The notes beneath the pieces are model-generated. The model did not search any database. It was not told the origin of the DNA and worked only from the letters and a program-made list of their open reading frames with translations. From NCBI RefSeq assembly GCF_905171765.1, contig NC_053393.1, positions 67,487,371 to 67,551,370 on the forward strand: a stretch of DNA of 64,000 nucleotides, read 5' to 3'. The position numbers and the translations under genes are program-made. The DNA is from Bufo bufo (taxonomy: Eukaryota; Chordata; Amphibia; Anura; Bufonidae). Shown piece after piece: positions 55,150 to 64,000 of the stretch; position 1 is the first letter of the stretch, and every line of letters begins with the position of its first letter.

Positions 55150-56345
55150 GGGACCAGCAATACCCCAGTACAGCACAATATACTGCCCCAGCAGAACCAG
55201 ATACCACAGTACAGCACAATATACTGCCCCAGCAGAACCAGATACCACAATGCAGCACAATATACTGCCCCAACAGAACCGGATACCACAGTACAGCACA
55301 ATATACTGCCCCAGCAGAACCAGATACCACAGTACAGCACAATATACTGCCCCTGTAGAACCAGATACCACAGTACAGCACAATATACTGCTCCAGCAGA
55401 ACCATATACTACAGTGCAGCACAATATACTGCCCCAGCAGAACCATATACTACAGTGCAGCACAATATACTGCCCCAGCAGAACCAGATACCCCAGTGCA
55501 GCACAATATACTGCCCCAGCAGAACCAGATACCACAGTGCAGCACAATATACTGCCCCAGCAGAACCAGATTCCACAGTACAGCACAATATACTGCCCCA
55601 GCAGAACCAGATAACCCAGTACAGCACAATATACTGCCCCAGCAGAACCAGATTCCACAGTACAGCACAATATACTGCCCCCAGCAGAACCAGATTCCAC
55701 AGTGCAGCACAATATACTGCCCCAGCAGAACCAGATACCCCAGTACAGCACAATATACTGCCCCAGCAGAACCAGATACCCCAGTGCAGCACAATATACT
55801 GCTCCAGCAGAACCAGATACCCCAGTACAGCACAATATACTGCCCCAGCAGAACCAGATACCACAGTACAGCACAATATACTGCCCCCAGCAGAACCAGA
55901 TTCCACAGTGCAGCACAATATACTGCCCCAGCAGAACCAGATACCCCAGTACAGCACAATATACTGCCCCAGCAGAACCAGATACCCCAGTGCAGCACAA
56001 TATACTGCTCCAGCAGAACCAGATACCCCAGTACAGCACAATATACTGCCCCAGCAGAACCAGATACCACAGTACAGCACAATATACTGCCCCAGCAGAA
56101 CCAGATACCACAGTACAGCACAATATACTGCCCCAGCAGAACCAGATACCACAGTACAGCACAATATACTGCCCCAGCAGAACCAGATACCACAGTACAG
56201 CACAATATACTGCCCCAGCAGAACCAGATACCACAGTACAGCACAATATACTGCCCCAGCAGAACCAGATACCACAGTACAACACAATATACTGCCCCAG
56301 CAGAACCATATACTACAGTGCAGCACAATATACTGCCCCAGCAGT
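55150..56345. repeat. 41-bp minisatellite, about 29 copies
   Basis: The unit reads CAGCACAATATACTGCCCCA followed by GCAGAACCAGATACCACAGTA. Two inserted C bases (near 55680 and 55884) shift the register. The array is free of stops in several frames on both strands, giving repetitive translations up to about 459 codons; none is a gene. Confidence 0.97.
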
Positions 56346-57060
56346 ATATTGTGATGACAAAGTTTCACTTTGTCATCTCCTTTCCTTCTCCCAGCTGTCA
56401 CCTATTTACACTAATTGCCTCCCTTTATATTCCCTCCCATACTGCCTCACTTTGCGGTTTATACTACTTCCTGGATTGTGTTTACTGCTGGTCTTTTAAC
56501 TTTATTTCTGTTTCCTTGCTGGCTTGATACTAGGTGACCCTGACTCCATCCGTATTAAGTGCAGGGAGCCGGGGGTCGTGTCCCCTCACTATTATAGGGT
56601 TTTCAGGTGTCACATAGTATTAGGTACGTGGGCATGCAATCGTCTACCATAAAGATCTTTGCATGGGCATAGCAGTCAGGGAGAGCTCTAGGGGTTTTAT
56701 AGGGCTCACCCATATGCTCCTTAGTTTGGGATCAAGCCAGTCGGATGTTTATTTATAAGTTCCAGCTTTCTGCAACACCATCCGTGACAATACTGTCCCA
56801 GCAGAACCAAATACCACAGTGCAGCACAATATACTGCCCCAGAAAAAACTAATACCACAGTGCAGCACAATATACTGTCCCAGCAGAACCACATACCACA
56901 GTGCAGTACAATATACTGTCCCAGCAGAACCAAATACCACAGTGCAACACAATACATACCATACTTTTGAAAAAACGGACACTGTGCGTCGCACCACTAG
57001 GCCATGCCTCTAACTCCGCCCAAAACATATCTAAACATCTAATCCCACCCAGCCCCCTAA
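56346..57060. other. Flank with a small satellite of the 41-bp family
   Basis: 56346-56785 is single-copy-looking. About four diverged 41-bp units of the same family (AGCACAATATACTGTCCCAG) occupy 56787-56955. No gene is recognised. Confidence 0.6.
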
Positions 57061-57064
57061 ATGC

Positions 57065-57535
57065 CCCCACATAGTAATTATTCTCCCTTTATGCCACCAC
57101 ACAGTATTTATGCTCACATTGTGCCCCCTCACAGTAATATGGCCAGCTGTGCCCCCTCATAGTAATATGGCCAGCTGTGCCCCCTCACAGTAATATGACC
57201 AGCTGTGCCCCTCACAGTAAGATGCCCAGATATGTGCCCCCTCACAGTAATATGCCCAGTTGTGCCCCCTCACAGTAATATGACCAGTTATGCCCCCTCA
57301 CAGTAATATGACCAGCTGTGCCCCTCACAGTAATATGCCCAAATATGTGCCCCCTCACAGTAATATGCCCAGCTGTGCCCCTCACAGTAATATGCCCATA
57401 TATGTGCCCCCTCACAGTAATATACCCTTATATGGACCCCCTCAAAGTAATATGCCCAGCTGAGCCCACTTGCAGTAATATGCCCAGCTAAGCCCCTTCA
57501 GAGTAATATGCCCAGGATTATGCCCCCTGACAGGC
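57065..57535. repeat. ~28-31-bp minisatellite (CCCCTCACAGTAATATG)
   Basis: About 16 units of CCCCCTCACAGTAATATGCC followed by CAGCTGTG or CATATATGTG variants. Confidence 0.92.
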
Positions 57536-57539
57536 AGTA

Positions 57540-57900
57540 AAAAAATAATAAACTCCCCATACTCACCTCGTTCCCCAGCAGCAGCAGCAGGATGATACAC
57601 ACGGAGTTCCCGGACGTCCCCGCGAAGGAATGATGGAGCAGAGAGCGGACAGACGGCTCTCTGCTTTATCATTACAGGAAGAGCAGAGACAGCTGCCAGA
57701 GAGCGGGACATACCTCCCCGTGCCGGGACAGCCACTGAAATCCAGGACTGTCCCGCCGGATCCGGGACAGTTGGGAAGTATAACAATATGCTGCCCCAGC
57801 GGAACCAAATACCACAGTGCAACACAAAATGTTTCTTTTGCCGAACACCATTACTGGGAGAGGGTGCGGCTTAGCGGGGTTGGGGGCAGGGCCTAGAATG
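57540..57900. other. Unclassified repeat-like segment between arrays
   Basis: Contains CGGGACAGCCACTGAAATCC and GTCCCGCCGGATCCGGGACA, a palindromic GC block, then a last 41-bp-family unit near 57785. No gene is recognised. Confidence 0.35.
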
Positions 57901-58254
57901 TCCGCCTTTTTGGAATAAAGCAAGTAGCCACCCTAATTACAGTCCTGAGGACGACAATACAGCTGACTTCAGAAGGGCATCTGCAGCTGCCAGCCAAGTG
58001 TATAAGTACCTGACCTCCTGGCATTAATTACTACAGGGAGCACACGATCATGTCTCCAGCTGGCAGCCATGAGGCGTCCCTGGGCTGACCCTGGGCATCG
58101 TCTCACCGTGAAATTTCCCTGTAGGGTCTATGGCCAGTCCACCCCCTGCATGCAATATTTCCATGTAGCTTTAGGATCAGAATCAGGCCCTCTGGGTGGC
58201 CTCAGGCACCCCAGTCCTGCACGTGTAGTCACCGTAACCTCTAATTTCTGCACA

Positions 58255-58560
58255 AAAAACTCCAATCACACTGCGCCTCACTGACCCACCTGACTACGTC
58301 CTCCAGTCAATCACACTGCTTCTCACTGACCAACCTGACTACGTCCTCCAGCCAATCACACTGCGTCACACTGACCCACCTGACTACGTCCTTCAGACAA
58401 ATACACTGTATCTCACTGACCAACCTGACTACGTCATCCAGTCAATCACACTGGATCACACTGACCCACCTGACTACATCCTTCAGTCAATTACACCATG
58501 TCTCACTGACCCACCTGACTACGTCCTCCAGTCAATCACACTCTGTCACTGTGATAAACA
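58255..58560. repeat. ~45-bp minisatellite, about 6 copies
   Basis: The unit CACTGACCCACCTGACTACG with TCCTCCAGTCAATCACACTG recurs at about 45-bp steps (58281, 58326, 58371). Confidence 0.93.
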
Positions 58561-58934
58561 GGGGCCTACCTTGTAGTCTCTAATATCTGTTGTATTATCT
58601 TGTATGATGTAAATGTAGTGTGTTACCTCATGGTGCTATATTGTCTTTAGCGATATTAGGGGGCATTCACACAATATGTATTTTGCTGGCCGCAAAACGC
58701 TGATCCACAAAAAATGACGCTCCTGTTGCAACCGTTTTTGTTTTGCGGACCCATTGTAACAAGTGGGGGGGGAGCGCTCATTTGTACAGGAGGATCAGGG
58801 AGCGGTGAATGCAGCGCTCCCTAGGCTCTGTACTCACCGCTAACTTGTCCTCGGCCACTCGCTGTGCTGTGACTGTGCAGTGTGAGGATGTCAGCATGCT
58901 GTGACCTCACGCTGTGCGTGTCGGTTCACAGCAC

Positions 58935-59700
58935 AGCAGGAAAAAGAGGTCTGATTGGGAACTTATTGAGGTCTGATTGGGGGTCATTAACCTGGAGCTC
59001 TGATCTGAGGTCTAATTGGGGGACTTATTGAGGTCTGATTGGGGGTCATTCACATGGAGGTCTGATCTGAGGTCTGATTGGGGGACTTATGGAGGTCTGA
59101 TTGGGGGTCATTAACCTGGAGCTCTGATCTGAGGTCTGATTGGGGAACTTATTGAGGTCTGATTGGGGGTCATTAACCTGGAGCTCTGATATGAGGTCTG
59201 ATTAGGGAACTTATTGAGGTCTGATTGGAGGTCATTAACCTGGAGCTCTGATCTGAGGTCTAATTGGGGGACTTATTGAGGTCTGATTGGGGGTCATTCA
59301 CATGGAGGTCTGATCTGAGGTCTAATTGGGGGACTTAATGAGGTCTGATTGGGGGTCATTCACATGGAGGTCTGATCTGAGGTCTGATTGGGGGACTTAT
59401 GGAGGTCTGATTGGGGGTCATTAACCTGGAGCTCTGATCTGAGGTCTGATTGGGGAACTTATTGAGGTCTGATTGGGGGTCATTAACCTGGAGCTCTGAT
59501 ATGAGGTCTGATTAGGGAACTTATTGAGGTCTGATTGGAGGTCATTAACCTGGAGCTCTGATCTGAGGTCTAATTGGGGGACTTATTGAGGTCTGATTGG
59601 GGGTCATTCACATGGAGGTCTGATCTGAGGTCTAATTTGGGGGACTTAATGAGGTCTAATCTGAGGTCTGATTGGAAGTCTGACATGGAGGTCTGACCTG
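58935..59700. repeat. 62-bp minisatellite with 310-bp higher-order repeat
   Basis: The basic unit is GAGGTCTGATTGGGGGTCAT plus AACCTGGAGCTCTGATCTGA plus about 22 more bases. Distinctive variants (CACATGGAGG, GATATGAGG, GATTGGAGG) repeat in the same order 310 bp apart (for example CACATGGAGG at 59051 and 59361), so five units form a higher-order unit. Confidence 0.93.
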
Positions 59701-60179
59701 AGGTGTGATTGGGGAATTTATTAACATTGGGGGTTTAAGCTGACGTCTGATGCAAATTTTTTTTTTCTTATTTTCCTCCCCTAAAACCTTATAAGCGTCT
59801 TATAGGGTGAAAAATACAATATGTGGTGTGAGTCTGTATACTTTGATGTCACCATTGTGTAATATTGTCTGTAACAAGGAAGACCCTTACCGCCGCTCAG
59901 TGAACCCGGTGTGGGGAAAAGTGGACTCAATGTGAAAATGGAGACACTGTGGCGGTGAAGATTCCTGCTGTAATCAAATTAGCAACACATCTGGCCCCGT
60001 TGAGATTGGGTTCTGTATGGCTGGGAGCAGGAATAAACATGCCCTGCTGTAATCCGATTAGCACCTGCCAGAATAAGGTGTATCCTGTATCCACCCAAGT
60101 CCACCGAACTGGTAACAAAGCTTTTCAACTGAATACCAGGAATCTGAGGTTCAAATCTCACTGAAACCTGTAAAATGAT

Positions 60180-60885
60180 CTTAACCACTTCCAGACTGGG
60201 CCATTTACCCCCTTCCTGACCAGGCCTAATTTTGCAAATCTGACATGTGTCACTTTGTGTGGTAATAACTTTGGTACGCTTTTACTTATCGACGAAGCGC
60301 ATATTGCGTGAAACGGCCGTCGCTGCATCCAGTGTGCAGGGAAGTGACTCCTAGCTCCGGTGCCGCGTGTGCTTTGCTTTATGTGGCAATAAAGAAATAT
60401 TTCATATCTTCACGATGGTGAGTGCCGCCCGCTTTCTTTCTACTAAGAAGAATATTGTCTTGGACTAATTTTTGTTTGGGCTTGTGCACCGCTGAGATCG
60501 CGGTATTGGAGGAGAACCGTGTGGGATCTGCAATTCCGGGTTAAAGTTGGAGGAGAGACGTGGAGTGTGCCGCTTATAATTCTATTTAGAGTGTGATATG
60601 TCTACTTTATGTTTGCATCATTTTGGTAATGTAATTTTATTTTTTAGTATGTTAGGTTTAAAATTTTAAAAGCAATTTTTAAAATTTTTAAGAAAGTTTC
60701 CATTTTTTTTAAGGACCAGTTTAGTTCTGAAGTCATTTTAAGGAGCTCACATAATATAAATCACCCATAAATAGCCCATTTTAGAAACTACACCCCTCAA
60801 ACTATTCAAAACTGGTTTTAGAAATGTTGTTAACCCTTTAACATCTTAGTGACCACCCATACGCCTTTTTACGACGGTCACTAAT
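60180..60885. mobile_element. Unclassified interspersed repeat split by an insertion
   Basis: CTTTGTGTGGTAATAACTTT on the left and TTTGCATCATTTTGGTAATG, ACACCCCTCAAACTATTCAA on the right look like parts of one repeat, interrupted at 60291 by the fragment below. Superfamily not assigned. Confidence 0.45.
60291..60590 (+). mobile_element. 5'-truncated retroelement fragment with hammerhead-like core
   Basis: It starts GACGAAGCGCATATTGCGTG and continues AAACGGCCGTCG. This fits a hammerhead core, (CU)GACGA - stem II (GCGC/GCGT) - GAAAC, with the first two core bases missing. Such ribozymes are known in Penelope-like elements. No open frame. An alternative is a SINE or LINE tail. Confidence 0.35.
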
Positions 60886-61154
60886 GCCTCGTTTCCACTG
60901 AGCGGATCGGTTCGGGTCGGTACGGTACGGTTCGCTATTTTGGGTGTTTCCACTATGAAAGCGATCCATACAAGCGAACCGTACCGCACCATTCAGGGTC
61001 CTGCTTCAGATGTAGGGCCATAGAAAAATGGAACGGTACGGTTAGGGCGGAGCTACAATACATACATTCTCCTAATTGGCGGCCTGAATAACGTCAAACG
61101 TAAGCGCAACATAAACACCACGCCGCCATTACTACATATAGTAGTACTACATAA

Positions 61155-61916
61155 TAGTGATGAGCGGGAGGTGCCATATTCGATTTCGCGATATTTCGCG
61201 AATATTCGCATGAATATTCGTGTTATATTCGTCGAAATCGAATATTCGCAATTATTCCAATTATCGCGAAATTATTTTTTCGCATATTGCGAAAATTTAT
61301 CTTGATAGTATAAGGCAACGTTCCTATGCTAATGACTATGGCTAGGCTAATATGTGTATTTTACGAAATTTCGTAATATTGCTCTAACTTCGTCTCTTAG
61401 AATATTACGAATATTCTAAAAGACGAAGTTAGAGCAATATTAAGAACATTTGCAAAAGTCGAAATTGCGATGCGAGTAATATAACACAAAATAGTCGCAT
61501 GAAGATTTAAACTTAGCACTGCTATATTCCATATTAGGCTAGAATATGGAGTATAGCAGTGCTAAGTTGAAATCTTCATGCGAATATTTCGTGCTATATT
61601 ACTCGCATCGCAATTGCGACTATTGCGAAATTTCGTAAAATACACATATAGATTAGATTGTAATTTAGCTAATATGGAATATAGCAGTAAGTTGAAAACG
61701 CCACTGACTGGAGCAGCCAGGAAGCCAGGAATCCAAAGGACAGGTAAGAACAACTTTAGGGAAGTGGGAAAGAAAAAAATATAATAAAAAAAAAATAAAA
61801 AAAACGAATATTCGATTTCGCGAATATATAGAACGATATTCTAAATATTCGCGAAATCTCGAAATTGCGATATTCGAGAAAAAAATTCGCAATTCGAATA
61901 TTCACGCTCAACACTA
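61155..61916. mobile_element. hAT MITE nested in Harbinger, 8-bp duplication CTACATAA
   Basis: Perfect target duplications at 61147-61154 and 61917-61924. The ends TAGTGATGAGCG and CGCTCAACACTA match the termini of the 6.2-kb hAT element (TAGGGATGAGCG / CGCTCAACTCTA), so that family could have mobilised it. The interior is AT-rich (ATATTCGCGAA repeats) with two strong palindromes: 61376-61441 around CTAACTTCGTCT, and 61498-61581 around GAAGATTT.AACTTAGCA. Confidence 0.92.
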
Positions 61917-61934
61917 CTACATAATAGGAGAAGG

Positions 61935-62904
61935 ATGCCTGCAAACAACAGCAAGCTGTGGTCGTCTCAGGAGCTATCCACTTTTTAAACTATTGTTGGG
62001 GATGGCGCTATTCAGAGTGAGCTTGATGGATCAGTGAGAAATGAAAAGGTGTACAAAGATATTTCTCAGCGGATGGCGGCCGAAGGATTTGAACGGACGT
62101 CGGGTCAGTGTAGGGCAAAGCTTAAGAAGCTTAAAATACAATATAAAAAAATTAAGGATGCCAACGGCCGTGGTGGAAACAGTCGCAGTACCTGGAAGTG
62201 GTACGATGCCATGGACGCCATTTACGGTCATAGGCTGGCAAACCAAGGCAGGGAGGGAGGTCTGGACTCTGCTACTGCACTTCTCGAGTCTATGATAGAA
62301 CCTGTTGGTAAGTGGATTTTTTTTGGATTCTGCATATCATTTCGCTCTGCTAACCGTTATAAAAAATATATATATATAACCATATTTGCATTTTCAGATA
62401 CAGTTGAAGGACTCTCCAATGATGCGTCAAACTTGTCTGATGATGGTCCGTCAATGTCGTTCAGCAGCACCAGCACTATTGCATCACCACCTTCCAGCCA
62501 ACCACATAGTACGCCCAATGCACCCCGGCAAACTGGTAAGACATATGTGTTAAATCATTTCTTTATTATCTAATATTAGACATACCAATTTCTACCAAAA
62601 ACACTATTCTGTTCTGTTGTATATTCCAGGTGAAAGGAGACGCTCGCAGCTGGATCTGCGCACAGTCATGGAGGATATGCGGGCAGCTGAGGAAAGGCAG
62701 CTGGAAAGGCTGGATAACCTTTCTGAGCGGAGGTTTCAGGCACTGCGTCAGGATGCCCAGGAAGCTATGCGCCAGGAGGCTGAAATTGCACGGCGGCAGA
62801 TGGAGCAGTTGGCTACATTCAACCAGGCCTTCCTGGGTGTCCTTGGACAGCTTGTTCAAGTGCTAGGAGCCAGTCATGATCCCAGACCACCACCAAGGGA
62901 GTAG
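61935..62904 (+). pseudogene. Harbinger Myb/SANT-like protein, three exons, one stop
   Basis: Exons 61935-62307, 62398-62535 and 62630-62904 join in frame; donors are GTAAGT and GTAAGA, acceptors TTTTCAG and ATTCCAG. The protein starts MPANNSKLWSSQEL. Its trihelix Myb/SANT-like domain has ISQRMAAEGFERTSGQCRAK and WKWYDAMDAIYG. A Ser/Pro-rich linker and a charged, Glu/Arg-rich coiled-coil-like C-terminus (RQEAEIARRQMEQLA) follow. In Harbinger elements this partner helps the transposase reach the nucleus and bind the ends. A TAA at codon 18 (61986-61988, in LSTF-stop-TIVGDG) breaks it; all else is intact. A start at the later in-frame ATG (62034) would lose the first helix. Confidence 0.85.
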
Positions 62905-63087
62905 TCCCTCTCTGCCAGCACTGTTCTGATGTAAAGATTTGATGTAAATATGTATATTTCTTAGTATATAGCAAGATTACTTTTTGTTTTTAAAATGCAA
63001 GACATGAGAGACCCTGGTTGTGTCTAATGTAAGGTAAACTTTATTTGAACATTAAAAAATTAATACTGCAATAAAAATTACTAAAAA

Positions 63088-64000
63088 TTAAGCGTTAAGG
63101 TGTCGCATCAGAGCCTGACGTACTTCATTGCACTCTTCCTCCATATCCTGTGCTACTACCCGTACTGGCTCTTCTGCATTCGTATTCCAGTCCTGGTAGA
63201 AGTCTTCTCCATGTCTTTCACAAATATTGTGAAGAGCACAGCAAGTAAGCACCATGGCTTTTGCAAGTTCAATGTCACTGTCATTCCTTTTCATAAGACA
63301 CCGCCATCTACCCTTTAGTCTTCCAAATGCATTCTCTACAACCACCCTTGCCCTGGATGTTTTCCTGTTGTAGATTTGCTGTTCTGGTGTCAGGCGGCCA
63401 TTGTCAGCAAATGGTTCCAGGAGCCAATTTTGTAAAGGGTATGCAGAATCCCCGAGCACATAATAGCCAACATTCACCCCTGAAATGTTCCTAGTGTGGC
63501 CAGAGTACAGGCCTCCCTGCCCAACCCAGTCCCAAAATGTTGACAATCTTAGAACTCGAGCATCATGCAAACTTCCAGGTTTTCCCACATTCACACTCCA
63601 GAATAGTCCTTTTCCATCCACTACTCCCTGGAGAATGATGGAATGCCAGCCTTTTCGGTTAAAATAGTCAGTGTGGTATACTTGTGGTGCTATTATTGGT
63701 ATGTGTGAACCATCAATAGCACCAACATACTGTGGAAGGCCCCACCTGTCCTCAAAGTAGTTAGCCATGTCTTTTAGCTTTTCACTGTCTGGAAAATGAA
63801 CAATCTCAGGAGCTAGCAATGTGCAGACAGCCTTACAGAAGTCCTGCACACACCGGCACACTGTTGATTTGCTCACACCGAAAAGGTGCCCTATACTTCG
63901 TTATTCACTGTTGGTAGCCAGCTTCCACAGTGCAATGGCAACTCTTTTCCTCACTGGCAAACTAGCTCTGAAGTTGGTGCTTTGCTTCTCCATTGCTGGA
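63088..64000 (-). pseudogene. Harbinger transposase, 5' end beyond window, one stop
   Basis: The frame from 63876 down to 63088 encodes 262 residues with the full DDE triad: Asp55 in VGAIDGSHIPI, Asp142 in YYVLGDSAYPL and Glu180 in VVVENAFGRLKGRW, as in HARBI1-type nucleases. The upstream frame continues in phase (SIGHLFGVSKSTV preceded by RKRVAIALWKLATNSE) but holds a TAA at 63901-63903. The helix-turn-helix-containing N-terminus is therefore cut off and partly outside the window. A minus-strand AATAAA (about 63036-63047) follows the stop. One base change separates it from an open frame, so the element is young or the stop may be an assembly error. Confidence 0.88.

Larger units (their letters stand above)
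60890..64000 (-). mobile_element. PIF/Harbinger transposon (continues beyond right edge)
   Basis: The left terminus GCCTCGTTTCCACTGAGCGG is followed by an inverted-repeat-rich zone (GGTACGGTACGGTTCGC against GCGAACCGTACCGC). Two convergent genes follow, a Myb/SANT-like gene (+) and a DDE transposase (-), the standard two-gene plan of animal Harbinger elements. A hAT MITE is nested at 61155-61916. The right terminus is outside the window. Confidence 0.85.

Noticed and set aside
55047..56527. Reading frames up to 459 codons on both strands
   Set aside because: They are translations of the 41-bp minisatellite; 3 x 41 = 123 bp keeps them open in several frames. Cys/Tyr- or Gln/Asn-rich periodic peptides, no start or splice context.
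60125..60170. tRNA-like B box (GGTTCAAATC)
   Set aside because: No matching A box, acceptor stem or cloverleaf could be drawn around it; insufficient for a tRNA or SINE call.
1..64000. Endogenous retrovirus or other viral insertions
   Set aside because: No LTR pair, gag/pol/env-like frame or primer-binding site was recognised; the coding mobile DNA is Tc1, hAT, Harbinger and Penelope type.

Overview
This window is vertebrate nuclear DNA, most likely from a frog or toad. It holds the 5' half of one spliced host gene on the minus strand, surrounded and filled by transposons, palindromic MITEs and minisatellites. The anuran assignment is an inference. It rests on the repeat types (hAT MITEs ending in TTTCACAC-type sequence, elements ending in GATGAGCGAAC, short elements beginning AAAGGGGTT) and on intact Tc1, Harbinger, hAT and Penelope relics side by side. 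There are no operons and no prokaryotic features.

Host gene. Ten coding exons on the minus strand (53185 down to 517) join in frame through GT-AG introns into 367 codons. They encode the N-terminal half of a DPY19L4-type multipass ER membrane protein of the DPY-19 C-mannosyltransferase-like family. The gene runs off the left edge. Introns range from 0.8 kb to 18.2 kb, and the large ones owe their size mostly to mobile DNA.

Layout, left to right. 0-7.7 kb: exon 10, a perfect 78-bp hairpin, a long composite repeat (copy C) and MITEs. 7.7-18.4 kb: exon 9 and a 9.6-kb composite element (copy A), which contains an intact Tc1-like transposon and a second, self-nested copy (B). 18.4-26.5 kb: exons 8 to 4, separated by MITEs, including a palindromic 0.9-kb element. 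28.4-34.0 kb: composite element D, with long terminal inverted repeats. 34.6-40.8 kb: a 6.2-kb hAT transposon with an 8-bp target duplication, a decayed transposase and internal minisatellites. 40.9-44.1 kb: a second palindromic element, a Penelope (GIY-YIG) remnant and MITEs. 44.6-53.2 kb: exons 3, 2 and 1, a 41-bp minisatellite and a 171-bp-arm inverted repeat. 53.2-60 kb: upstream flank with a CpG-rich patch and five tandem arrays. 60.2-64 kb: a 5'-truncated fragment with a hammerhead-like core, then a PIF/Harbinger element whose Myb-like gene and transposase each carry one stop codon. A hAT MITE sits just before the Myb-like start codon.

The most unusual item is the composite family A-D. 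Its members are 2.8-9.6 kb, have inverted ends, carry a non-coding body of degenerate short tandem repeats plus a GC-rich zone, and have a hairpin at the left end with a splice-donor-like GTRAGY at its heart. I could not assign it to a known superfamily. All identifications are by eye; no database search was run.
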